Shown: positions 1 to 7,107 of the stretch, piece after piece
How positions within the stretch are numbered: position 1 is the stretch's first letter
Layout of the letters: every line of letters begins with the position of its first letter
Source: Acidobacteriota bacterium
GTDB lineage: Bacteria; Acidobacteriota; Aminicenantia; UBA2199
Length of the DNA: 14,078 nt
Assembly: GCA_021817755.1 (NCBI GenBank)
Contig: JAKAGC010000029.1
Location: forward strand, 1-14,078
Direction: 5' to 3'
Program-made: the position numbers and the translations under genes
The notes under the pieces: generated by a model
Databases searched by the model: none
Told to the model about the DNA's origin: nothing
Seen by the model: only the letters and a program-made list of their open reading frames with translations

Positions 1-2
1 CC

Positions 3-1283
3 GATCTATTGGCAGGTTACCGTAATCAATTGTTTATTATCCGAAGCAAACTGGAAGGGGTATGCCGTTGGTTAGAACGTAAAGGCCGTGAGTATGCAGA
101 ACGGAACGGGTTGGGGTTTGTTCCAACTTTTATTAATGCAGGGGATGGCAAGCATGAACATCCTACCCAGGAACTTCTCGATGAATTTACATTGATTGAA
201 GATAATGACTGGAAAACAGATTCACTTCATATTGCACTTGTAGGGGATTTATATCATGGGAGAACCGTTCATTCCAAGGCAGATGGTTTGCAAATTTTCA
301 ATAATGTTAAAGTAGACCTGGTGGCACCACCGGAACTCGCTATGCCCAAGCAATATATTGAACGGATGAAACATAATGGATTCCAGTTAAGAGAATTTCA
401 TTCGCTGGCTGAATACCTCTCACAACCCGATATCGCAAATCGGTTTTATTTTACACGGCCTCAACTGGAACGTATGGGTGAAGATATTCTTAAACGTCAG
501 CAGGAATTAAGAGAGAAAATTATTTTCAAACAGGAATTCATCGAAAAACTTCCCCAAAATACTTACTTTTATCATCCATTACCCAGACATAAAGCTCATC
601 CGACTATTCCGACATTCCTCGACAACACCCCGTTAAATCATTGGGAAACACAATCGATTAACGGTATGTTTGTACGTATTATCCTGCTCGCCGCAACTTC
701 GGGGAAGATCGGTGAGGACTTTTCAGGCCAAACGGTAATTCGTACCGATTATTCCGATGATTTTATCCAGGAAGTTACACCCGATAATACAAAGGCAAAA
801 ACCTTTAAAGAAGGAATCAATCCTCTGGCAAACGGTGTGGTTATTGATCGGTTCTGCCGCGGTGAATCGAAAGAAGATATCTGGTTATACCTCTTTAAAG
901 CAATGAAAATGATGGGATTCAGCCATTATAAAGGTTCGGTTGGTGTCGGTGAATCCAAGAAAGAACCCGGTATCTACAAAGGTTTGATTTTCTTACCTGA
1001 AATAAGTGAATTATCCGATGATGAAATTAAACGGTTGGCCACCATTACGGCTGGGTGCACCATTAATTTCGTAAAAGATAATAAAGTCGCCCATAAGCTC
1101 AGGTTAACATCTCCTCCGAGAATCTTTAACATTGAAGGAACCTGCTGTACCAATGAAAATTGCATTTCATTCGGAGCTCATGCAGAAAATGTTCCACCCG
1201 AATTCATCCGAAAAGGTGGCAATGGAACATGGGAATGCGTATATTGTGGGACTCCTCACAGGTTCAAAACAATCTGGAAATAA
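3..1283 (+). CDS. pyrBI: Aspartate carbamoyltransferase, catalytic-regulatory fusion (PyrBI), 5' end missing
   Basis: This enzyme condenses carbamoyl phosphate with aspartate to carbamoyl-aspartate, the committed step of cytosolic pyrimidine synthesis. The reading frame is open to the left edge (first full codon at 3), so the TTG at 9 is not the start. About 100 N-terminal residues, including the expected STRTR carbamoyl-phosphate loop, lie outside. Counting from the TTG, visible PyrB motifs are RSKLEG (12-17), FINAGDG followed by HPTQ (51-54), VGDLYHGRTVHS (78-89) and HPLPRH (189-194). A linker near 240-270 leads into a PyrI-like allosteric domain ending in a zinc-binding set, Cys380-x4-Cys385 and Cys410-x2-Cys413. 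In enteric bacteria pyrB and pyrI are separate genes; fusions are known in Thermotoga and some spirochaetes. Both domains look intact, so nucleotide feedback control is likely. No other pyrimidine gene is in view. Confidence 0.95.
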   Translation, partial: DLLAGYRNQLFIIRSKLEGVCRWLERKGREYAERNGLGFVPTFINAGDGKHEHPTQELLDEFTLIEDNDWKTDSLHIALVGDLYHGRTVHSKADGLQIFNNVKVDLVAPPELAMPKQYIERMKHNGFQLREFHSLAEYLSQPDIANRFYFTRPQLERMGEDILKRQQELREKIIFKQEFIEKLPQNTYFYHPLPRHKAHPTIPTFLDNTPLNHWETQSINGMFVRIILLAATSGKIGEDFSGQTVIRTDYSDDFIQEVTPDNTKAKTFKEGINPLANGVVIDRFCRGESKEDIWLYLFKAMKMMGFSHYKGSVGVGESKKEPGIYKGLIFLPEISELSDDEIKRLATITAGCTINFVKDNKVAHKLRLTSPPRIFNIEGTCCTNENCISFGAHAENVPPEFIRKGGNGTWECVYCGTPHRFKTIWK

Positions 1284-1319
1284 AGATTAGAATTTTCAAG
1301 TAATAACGACTTTTTGATG

Positions 1320-1350
1320 TGGCGCAAACCTCGCTTCGGGGCTTGCGCCA
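1320..1350. terminator. Hairpin downstream of pyrBI, possible terminator
   Basis: An 8-bp inverted repeat (TGGCGCAA at 1320-1327, TTGCGCCA at 1343-1350) continues after one mismatch into a further GC-rich stem around a short CTT loop. It lies 36 nt after the pyrBI stop codon. The fold would be stable in RNA of either strand, but neither side has a T-run in the right place, so it is at best a non-canonical terminator or a 3'-end stabilising hairpin. Confidence 0.4.
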
Positions 1351-1404
1351 ATAAGATGGATTGACACGGCTATTATGCCGGGGGATTAAGAGAAATTTTT
1401 TTTC

Positions 1405-1470
1405 AAAAAAGAGGATTTAAATTCCGGGGGGCAATTAATAAAACTTAGTTGAGGGTTTTAACCCCCCGGA
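1405..1470 (-). terminator. GC-rich dyad downstream of the carrier-protein gene, likely operon terminator
   Basis: A perfect 9-bp inverted repeat (TCCGGGGGG at 1423-1431, CCCCCCGGA at 1462-1470) starts 15 nt past the stop codon of the biotinyl protein. A second 6-bp pairing inside the loop (TAAAAC at 1439-1444 with GTTTTA at 1455-1460) would extend the fold. On the minus strand it is followed about 12 nt later by six T residues (1410-1405). The gap between stem and T-run is longer than in a textbook intrinsic terminator, so termination is likely but not certain. Confidence 0.5.
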
Positions 1471-1484
1471 TGCGAAATTTGAAT

Positions 1485-2000
1485 TTATTCGATTTCAAAC
1501 AGGGTGTGATTGGCAAGGATATTATCCCCTTCTTGGACTCCGATATACTTAATTATACCGGATTTAGGGGCACGAATTTCGTTTTCCATTTTCATTGCTT
1601 CATGAATGAGAACGATATCGCCTTCTTGTACTTTATCATTGACCCTATAATAGATTTTTTTGATATTACCTGGGATAAAACTTTTCAACACGCTTGATTT
1701 GGAAGTTTTCAGAGGTTTTTCTTTGTAATAGAATAACTGATCGATTTTCAGAAGTGAAGCCGAATAGTATTCGCCATTTACATAGATTCCCGTAGGATAC
1801 CCTTCATTATCTTTTTCGATTTCCACATGGTAGATTTTGTTATTGAGTTTAAAGGATTTAACTTCATTCTCATCATAATCCACAATGGAAATATTGTAAT
1901 CTGCTTTGTTGATTTTAAGGGTGGTTTCGGAATGGAAGGTAGCGTTATTGGTAATTTCAATATCAAAATTTTTATTTTCGACCTGGAATTTATATTTCAT
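1485..2000 (-). CDS. Biotinyl carrier protein of an acyl-CoA carboxylase-type complex
   Basis: This 171-residue protein carries the biotin that shuttles CO2 between the active sites of the complex. The C-terminal ~70 residues form a biotinyl/lipoyl-attachment domain with the classical motif EAMKMEN (134-140); Lys137 is the biotinylation site. The first ~100 residues are strand-rich with many charged residues and resemble, in position and character, the beta-barrel linker (BT) region that joins biotin carboxylase and carrier domains in propionyl-CoA carboxylase alpha chains; this is an inference from context. If right, a single alpha chain has been split into two genes here. The gene is third in the operon, 14 nt after the biotin carboxylase homologue, with a strong Shine-Dalgarno sequence (GGGAGGTG, complement of 2006-2013). 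It could equally serve a decarboxylase or transcarboxylase. Confidence 0.9.
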   Translation of the reverse strand: MKYKFQVENKNFDIEITNNATFHSETTLKINKADYNISIVDYDENEVKSFKLNNKIYHVEIEKDNEGYPTGIYVNGEYYSASLLKIDQLFYYKEKPLKTSKSSVLKSFIPGNIKKIYYRVNDKVQEGDIVLIHEAMKMENEIRAPKSGIIKYIGVQEGDNILANHTLFEIE

Positions 2001-2014
2001 GTTTCACCTCCCAC

Positions 2015-3502
2015 TTATATCCTGTTGAAAAGTCTTTTGAAGAAACCAGGTTGTTTCATATTTTCCAGCCGCGACTTGTAATTTTTCTGTTTGTTTTCCA
2101 GGTGGAAAGCGGCAGCCAGAAGCGCAGTCGCAGTGTTAATATCGCTTTCATCGATTTTACGCTTTGAGAAATTGTATTTCAGGTTCAAGAAATCGATAAT
2201 GGTTTCTCCTTTTGCCAGGAATTCATCCTGCAGCAGGTTTCTAAGAAAAGGAAGATTCGTTTTAATACCTCTAATAATGATATTATTTAAGAAGTTCTTC
2301 ATACTGTGGATGGAATGGTCACGACGGGAAGAGAAGGTGAGAATTTTTCCAATAAAGGGATCATAAAGAGGTGAAATCATTTCTCCTGTATACAATGATG
2401 TCTTGAATATATTCCTGATTGTGGAGTAGCTGTAAAATTCAGTTACCATGCCGGAAGAAGGCTGGAAATTATCACGGGGGTTCTCTGCCATTAATGAAAC
2501 CAGTATTACATGATGTTTTGGTTTAATTATTTTTACACCGTCAACATGATGAAGAATTTCCCCATTAACAATTGCGAATTGCTTTTTCAAGAAGTTTGAA
2601 GCCATGTGAATTTCCGGAATCAGGGTATTAATCTGGAGTGAAGGATTTATTTCCGAGAAGTAAGCTGTATTCTTCTGGATAATAAATTCTACAGAACCGA
2701 TTCCGACGAATTGGATTTCTTCAATCAATTTTTGAGCATTTCTGTAGAGGGAGGCTCGCATATCTTCTGAAATATTCGGGGAAGATGATTCTTGGAAAAT
2801 TTTCTGGAAACGGCGTTGGATAGAGGATTCAATTTCAGGGGGAAACAGGATATTGCCTCGTACATCACGGAAAAATGGAATTTCAATGTGGTGAGCATAG
2901 GGGAAAAATTCTTCCAGAAAGACGCCATGCTTGCGAATCGCTTCACCTTTAAGCATTTTATCGATACGTTCCTGGGCATCTTTCTTAAATTCAACCAGAC
3001 GAACGCCTTTTCCGCCTGATCCAACCAGAGGTTTAATCAGTAAAGGAAATTTAAAATCACTCGGGAGGGCTTCAGCCGAAACCGGGGATTTATAAAGAGG
3101 TGAATAAGGAACAACCTGTATCCCGATTCGTTCGGCGATTTTCCGGGTTTGGATTTTATCTCGAACCACTTTTAAGGTTTTGGAATCCGGTCCGATAAAT
3201 TTAATATTGTTTTCTTCACAGAGTTGGGCGAATTCTGAGCTTTCGGAAAGAAAACCATATCCAGGATGAATGTAATCCGCTTTATTCTGGAGGGCTACTT
3301 CTAGAATGGCTTCCATATCCATATAGCTATCTTCCAAACGGGAGGAATAAAATTTATAACTCCTATCTGCCAGTTTAACTGCGAGGGATCGGGAATCTTC
3401 CGGGGAGTGGAGTAGAATCGTTTCAAGTCCTACACTTTTAAGCGAATCGATAAGATCAAGGGCTATGACACCTCGATTGGGAATAATGACTTTTTTCATC
3501 AT
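2015..3502 (-). CDS. Biotin carboxylase homologue with altered active site
   Basis: The fold is that of AccC/PccA biotin carboxylase, which uses ATP and bicarbonate to carboxylate carrier-bound biotin. Landmarks against E. coli AccC: NRG near the N-terminus, HPGYGFLSE (79-87), ATP-contacting Lys116 and Lys157, glycine loop GSGGKG (161-166), QRRFQK with Lys234 (AccC Lys238), metal ligands Glu272 and Glu284, and Asn286. However, AccC Arg292, Glu296 and Arg338, which act on bicarbonate and biotin, align with Ser288, Asn292 and Ser336, and the usual RIQVEHPVTE segment reads SLQINTLIPE. ATP binding may survive while carboxylation is doubtful. Residues 445-495 are a charged C-terminal extension. 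Two ATGs are adjacent: an AGGTGG Shine-Dalgarno site (complement of 3507-3512) sits 4 nt before the first and 7 nt before the second, so 3499 may be the real start. The gene lies 14 nt from each neighbour. Family is certain, activity is not. Confidence 0.88.
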   Translation of the reverse strand: MMKKVIIPNRGVIALDLIDSLKSVGLETILLHSPEDSRSLAVKLADRSYKFYSSRLEDSYMDMEAILEVALQNKADYIHPGYGFLSESSEFAQLCEENNIKFIGPDSKTLKVVRDKIQTRKIAERIGIQVVPYSPLYKSPVSAEALPSDFKFPLLIKPLVGSGGKGVRLVEFKKDAQERIDKMLKGEAIRKHGVFLEEFFPYAHHIEIPFFRDVRGNILFPPEIESSIQRRFQKIFQESSSPNISEDMRASLYRNAQKLIEEIQFVGIGSVEFIIQKNTAYFSEINPSLQINTLIPEIHMASNFLKKQFAIVNGEILHHVDGVKIIKPKHHVILVSLMAENPRDNFQPSSGMVTEFYSYSTIRNIFKTSLYTGEMISPLYDPFIGKILTFSSRRDHSIHSMKNFLNNIIIRGIKTNLPFLRNLLQDEFLAKGETIIDFLNLKYNFSKRKIDESDINTATALLAAAFHLENKQKNYKSRLENMKQPGFFKRLFNRI

Positions 3503-3516
3503 ATCACCACCTGATC

Positions 3517-5061
3517 CTACAACGGGATATTCCCGTGTTTTTTCCGTGGATTCTCTAATGATTTATGTTCCAGGGATTCCAGTGCTTTGATAAGCAATGG
3601 GCGCGTTTCGGTAGGTAAAATGATATCATCGATATATCCAAAGGCAGCCGGGAGTTTCGGATTGGCGAATTTTTCTTTGTATTCCTGGATCAGACGTTCT
3701 CTTAAGGTTTCTGGCTGCTCGGAGGTGGAAATATCCTTTTTAAATATAACATTAATTGCACCTTGAGGGCCCATAACGGCGATTTCTGCTGTTGGCCATG
3801 CATAAACAATATCTGCTCCAAGGTGTTTGGAGCTCATAACGATATATGCTCCACCGTAGGCTTTACGGGTTATTAAAGTTAATTTCGGTACAGTGGCTTC
3901 GGAATAAGCATAAAGCAATTTAGCTCCGTGCTTAATGATACCTAATTCTTCCTGGTCTCTGCCAGGTAAGAAGCCCGGAACATCGACGAGACTAACCAGT
4001 GGAATATTAAACGCGTCACAGAACCGGATAAAACGGGCACCTTTTAATGAAGCATTAACATCCAGGGTCCCTGCATAAATATCAGGATTATTGGCAATTA
4101 TACCAACTGTTTTTCCTCCAAGACGTGCAAATCCTACCACCAGATTCTGTGCGAATCCTTTGTGCACTTCAAGGAATTTCCCATTATCAACGATTAAGGA
4201 AATCAATTCTTTTACATTATACGGTTTATTCGGGTTAACAGGAACGATTTCGTTTAGTTTATCTTCCATTCGGTCAAAGGGATCGTTTGCTGGAGCCGCA
4301 GGGGGGCTTTCAAGATTGGAAGATGGGATATAGCTCAGTAATTCTTTTACCATATCCAGGGTATTTTTCTCATCACTGCCTACAAAGTGGCAGACTCCCG
4401 ATTTTTCAGAGTGCGTATCGGAACCCCCAAGGTCATCGAAGGTAACTTCTTCTTTATTTACCGCTTTAATAACTTCAGGTCCCGTTACAAACATATGCGA
4501 TTTATGTTGTACCATAAAAATAAAATCGGTAATTCCAGGTGAATAAACGGCGCCACCTGCACAGGGGCCCATAATTACCGAAATCTGCGGAATAACTCCG
4601 GATGCCCGGGTATTCCTGTAAAAAATATCACCATATCCCGCAAGACTGCTGATTCCTTCCTGGATACGTGCACCACCGGAATCATTGATTCCGATTACCG
4701 GAGCTCCGGCTTTTAATGCCAGGTCCATTACATTTACGATTTTCATAGCGTGCATTTCGCCAAGTGATCCACCCAACACGGTAAAATCCTGAGAAAAAAT
4801 ATACACAGTGCGATCATGAATCTTTCCGAATCCGGTTATTACACCATCTCCGAAATATTTCTTGCTGTCCAGTCCAAAATTCGTAGAACGATGCTGAATG
4901 TAGCTTTGAAGTTCGACAAAGGTACCGGGATCGAAAAGGTATTCGATTCTGTCCCGGGCGGTCATTTTTCCGCTTTTCCGCCTTGAATCCAACTTATCAA
5001 GACCACCGGCAGCATCTTTCTCTTCACGTAACTTTTTGAGTCCTTTAATCATATTTTTCAT
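3517..5061 (-). CDS. Acyl-CoA carboxyltransferase subunit (PccB/MmdA family)
   Basis: This 514-residue protein is full length for the family. It moves a carboxyl group between carboxybiotin and an acyl-CoA such as propionyl-CoA/methylmalonyl-CoA. It has two crotonase-like halves. The N-terminal half includes SGGARIQEG (128-136) and GPCAGGAVYSPG (165-176); the C-terminal half includes VDVPGFLPG (359-367), AYGGAYIVMSSKHLGAD (401-417) and AWPTAEIAVMG (421-431), the expected oxyanion-hole and CoA-binding segments. At the position where actinobacterial PccB has a specificity-determining Asp (Asp422 in Streptomyces), this protein has Ile407, as acetyl-CoA-accepting and methylmalonyl-CoA decarboxylase-type subunits often do. 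It is the first gene of the operon, with AAAAGGA (complement of 5068-5074) placed 6 nt before the ATG. Substrate is inferred only; no epimerase, mutase or membrane decarboxylase subunit is in the window. Confidence 0.93.
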   Translation of the reverse strand: MKNMIKGLKKLREEKDAAGGLDKLDSRRKSGKMTARDRIEYLFDPGTFVELQSYIQHRSTNFGLDSKKYFGDGVITGFGKIHDRTVYIFSQDFTVLGGSLGEMHAMKIVNVMDLALKAGAPVIGINDSGGARIQEGISSLAGYGDIFYRNTRASGVIPQISVIMGPCAGGAVYSPGITDFIFMVQHKSHMFVTGPEVIKAVNKEEVTFDDLGGSDTHSEKSGVCHFVGSDEKNTLDMVKELLSYIPSSNLESPPAAPANDPFDRMEDKLNEIVPVNPNKPYNVKELISLIVDNGKFLEVHKGFAQNLVVGFARLGGKTVGIIANNPDIYAGTLDVNASLKGARFIRFCDAFNIPLVSLVDVPGFLPGRDQEELGIIKHGAKLLYAYSEATVPKLTLITRKAYGGAYIVMSSKHLGADIVYAWPTAEIAVMGPQGAINVIFKKDISTSEQPETLRERLIQEYKEKFANPKLPAAFGYIDDIILPTETRPLLIKALESLEHKSLENPRKKHGNIPL

Positions 5062-5086
5062 ATTGCGTCCTTTTAGAAAGGTGAAT

Positions 5087-5113
5087 TTTATACTGTTTTT
5101 AAGTAAAAAGCAA
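5087..5113 (-). promoter_or_regulatory. Candidate sigma-70 promoter of the carboxylase operon
   Basis: On the minus strand, TTGCTT (complement of 5108-5113) is followed after 15 nt by TATAAA (complement of 5087-5092). Transcription would start near 5080, leaving a leader of about 20 nt that holds the Shine-Dalgarno site. The -10 box is good but the spacer is short, so this is a moderate call. Confidence 0.45.
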
Positions 5114-5143
5114 ATTTTTTTTTATCTCCCCGGCTTTCCGGAT

Positions 5144-5175
5144 AAAAAGACAGACGATTATATTATCATGTCTGT
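5144..5175 (-). terminator. Intrinsic terminator-like hairpin after the radical SAM gene
   Basis: On the minus strand, ACAGAC and GTCTGT (6-bp arms at 5170-5175 and 5150-5155) flank a 14-nt AT-rich loop and are followed at once by CTTTTT (5149-5144). It lies 46 nt past the radical SAM stop codon and just upstream of the carboxylase promoter, which separates the two transcription units. The stem is short and only half GC, so confidence is moderate. Confidence 0.5.
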
Positions 5176-5220
5176 GCCCGGATTTTCGTTTGATATTCTA
5201 CTATATTTGAAGGTTTGGAT

Positions 5221-6195
5221 TTAATTGGTTGATGATGTCCCCGGTTCATTTTTTTTCGGTGGTACCGAAAAAGGAGTATAGTAAATTTTATCTTCTACTA
5301 TCTTATGAAGTACTTTTTGCTCTTTTTCAAGGACATCTATATATTTAAAGAGTTCCTGTTTATTTTTTCCCGTCATGACTTCCAGGTCTTCAACCGTGAT
5401 GGGACGGCGTTTTATTGTATTTAAAATATTATTTTCTAAATTTTTACTAAAAGATGAAATTTCGTTTCGTTTCTGAATACGTTTGATTATTTCAACAGGT
5501 AGATCGTTCCAATCATTCATTATTTTTTCAAGGGTTTTCATATCTGCCGGATGGATATCATCGTATGCCGGTGGACGATCCAGTGAATTTAATTGGATTT
5601 TATCCGGGTTTATTTTCTTTGCAGCCTCGTAGAGCTTGGCGATTTCGTCATCGGTATCATTGATATTTTTTGCAATGAAAATCTCAAGCCAGATTTTCCC
5701 CTGGAACATTTCTCTAAATTGAATTAAACCCTCTATTATGGATTCGATCTTTAAATCAGGATGAGATTTGTTGATGCGAGAAAATATATCATCGGAAGCG
5801 GCATCCAGGGAAGGTAAAACAAGATCAGCCTGAGATATTTCTTCCCTGACTTCTTTTAAATGAAGAAGTGTTCCGTTGGTAATAACGGCAATTGGTATGG
5901 AAGTCATTTCTTTAATTCCAGAAATAATTCTTCCAATATCAAGATTCAAGGTTGGTTCTCCCGAACCCGAAAATGTAATGTATTCGATATGGGACTCCTG
6001 GGATAATGCCTCTTTAATTTGTTCCAGGATAATCCTCGGTTCCATAAAACGTTGGCGTGTGCAGGTCAAATCCGTTGTTTTGCCGCATTCGCAATAGAGA
6101 CAGTCCAGATTACAGGTTTTATAAGGGATAATATCGACGCCTAATGATATTCCAAGGCGTCTGGAGGCAACGGGGCCAAAGACATATTTTATCAT
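5221..6195 (-). CDS. Radical SAM protein (COG0731-like) with C-terminal winged-helix-like region
   Basis: The N-terminal domain is a radical SAM barrel. The cluster-binding motif is CNLDCLYC, i.e. Cys28-x3-Cys32-x2-Cys35, preceded by the GPVASRRLGISLG signature (7-19) typical of the Fe-S oxidoreductase group COG0731. An SGSGEPT stretch near 75-81 matches the SAM-binding GGE-type motif. The last ~75 residues look like a small helix-turn-helix/winged-helix domain (helices around ILNTIKRR, VEDLEVMTGKN, ELFKYIDVLEKEQKV, then a short beta wing) and a polar tail. The substrate is unknown; COG0731 members are often annotated as wyosine-type or pyruvate formate-lyase-activase-like enzymes, and neither is supported here. 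The start has AAAAGGA (complement of 6201-6207) 5 nt upstream. The gene seems monocistronic, with no functional link to its neighbours that I can see. Confidence 0.85.
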   Translation of the reverse strand: MIKYVFGPVASRRLGISLGVDIIPYKTCNLDCLYCECGKTTDLTCTRQRFMEPRIILEQIKEALSQESHIEYITFSGSGEPTLNLDIGRIISGIKEMTSIPIAVITNGTLLHLKEVREEISQADLVLPSLDAASDDIFSRINKSHPDLKIESIIEGLIQFREMFQGKIWLEIFIAKNINDTDDEIAKLYEAAKKINPDKIQLNSLDRPPAYDDIHPADMKTLEKIMNDWNDLPVEIIKRIQKRNEISSFSKNLENNILNTIKRRPITVEDLEVMTGKNKQELFKYIDVLEKEQKVLHKIVEDKIYYTPFSVPPKKNEPGTSSTN

Positions 6196-6289
6196 GATAA
6201 TCCTTTTAAATTCTTGTAGAATCAGTAGAAATACGAACTTTCGATTCCGGGGTTAAGGATTCCGGGTCTGAGATTTGGGACACCGGAGG

Positions 6290-6340
6290 GAGAAGCAGTA
6301 CAAAACGCGTGCTGCCTCTCTCTCCAATGAGTCATTGGAG
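6290..6340 (-). other. Two tandem inverted repeats between the csgG-like and radical SAM genes
   Basis: CTCCAATGA-G-TCATTGGAG (6322-6340) is a perfect palindrome with 9-base arms around one central base, starting 18 nt after the csgG-like stop codon. Directly beyond it, GAGAAGCAG (6290-6298) and CTGCCTCTC (6312-6320) form a second stem that pairs fully, with one G-U, only in minus-strand RNA. No T-run follows either. They may be a non-canonical terminator for the csgG-like gene or, for the first, a protein-binding site about 130 nt upstream of the radical SAM gene. The remainder of the spacer (6196-6289) holds only a duplicated ATTCCGGG and the radical SAM ribosome-binding site. Confidence 0.45.
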
Positions 6341-6358
6341 TATTTTGACGGAATATTA

Positions 6359-7078
6359 CTATTCCAGGTCTATTGAACTTTTGGTTTTTTGTTTACGCTT
6401 GGATTCCATTTCGTTCCATTTTCTCATACATGGAGCGTCTTTTCCATCGATCATCGAGCAAGAAAGATATTCGGCGATGTATTGGATGCAAGCGCGGATT
6501 GCTTTACCAATCGGGGTTTTTTTCGTTTGTTCTCCAGCGATGGAGAAATTTCTTACATCAAGTCCGGCACCAATGGATGTACCTTTGACGGTTGCTTCTA
6601 TTGTACGGGCATCAACGATTTCGCCGGTTTCCGTATCAACCACTTTTACATCAACAGCGATATAGGTTTTATCTTTGCTTCCGCCGAGTTTGAGGCCTTT
6701 AAACCGTACAGAGCCTCCTTTCGATTCTGATGCTTCGAAAGCTGAAACAGTACCGGCGATCAGGTACTGGGCGCCTTTTAGCTTTTTCATTTTTACTTTT
6801 GTTTCTTTGCTGACTCGCCCGGATTCGCTTAAATCCTGTTCTCCAAGCACTGCATTTATTTCATTACGTTCCAAAATTGTGAACGCATCTGTGCTTACCA
6901 GTTCGGAAGCCAACATATCCTGGAGTTCATCGGCTACGCTGGAATGCCACCACCACATACCGGCCACATGATTGGTGAATCTTAAAACCCCAATCCGAGG
7001 TCTTTCATCTGCTCCATAAGTTATTGAAGTTGTTACAACTAGGCTTATGAGTAACACTAGTAATAGGCTCTTTTTCAT
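6359..7078 (-). CDS. CsgG-family exported protein without a lipobox
   Basis: This 239-residue protein starts with a clear Sec signal peptide (charged MKK, hydrophobic core to ~20, likely cleavage after SITYGA). The mature part follows the CsgG fold: IGVLRFTNH at the start, a short aromatic cluster MWWWH (41-45), the helix VADELQDMLASELV, TILERNEINAVLGEQDLSESG (68-88), then alternating strands ending in VKVVDTETGEIVDARTIEA. CsgG of the curli system is an outer-membrane lipoprotein that forms an export pore. Here no cysteine occurs in the signal peptide, so lipid anchoring is not predicted, and no curli subunit or partner gene is nearby. Many CsgG relatives act as envelope components of unknown role, and that is the safest reading. 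The gene has an excellent AAAGGAGGA site (complement of 7082-7090) and its own promoter; it appears monocistronic. The C-terminus is strongly basic. Confidence 0.82.
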   Translation of the reverse strand: MKKSLLLVLLISLVVTTSITYGADERPRIGVLRFTNHVAGMWWWHSSVADELQDMLASELVSTDAFTILERNEINAVLGEQDLSESGRVSKETKVKMKKLKGAQYLIAGTVSAFEASESKGGSVRFKGLKLGGSKDKTYIAVDVKVVDTETGEIVDARTIEATVKGTSIGAGLDVRNFSIAGEQTKKTPIGKAIRACIQYIAEYLSCSMIDGKDAPCMRKWNEMESKRKQKTKSSIDLE

Positions 7079-7107
7079 GATTCCTCCTTTATAATATCAT
7101 AATAAAG

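Noticed and set aside
9..11. TTG at position 9 as the start of pyrBI
   Set aside because: The frame is open to the window edge and the protein would lack the carbamoyl-phosphate loop, so the gene is cut by the window, not by a late start.
1284..1484. A small RNA gene in the spacer
   Set aside because: Two hairpins are present but no convincing promoter or T-run terminator defines a transcript.
5157..5162. Minus-strand TATAAT in the loop of the 5150-5175 dyad as the carboxylase promoter with an overlapping operator
   Set aside because: No -35 box at the right distance, and the dyad plus CTTTTT is better explained as the terminator of the radical SAM gene.
6309..6971. Several plus-strand open frames opposite the csgG-like gene
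   Set aside because: The minus-strand gene has signal peptide, family motifs, promoter and ribosome-binding site; the plus-strand frames have none.
6359..7078. A curli biogenesis locus
   Set aside because: Only one CsgG-fold gene is present, without lipobox and without CsgA, CsgB, CsgE or CsgF neighbours.
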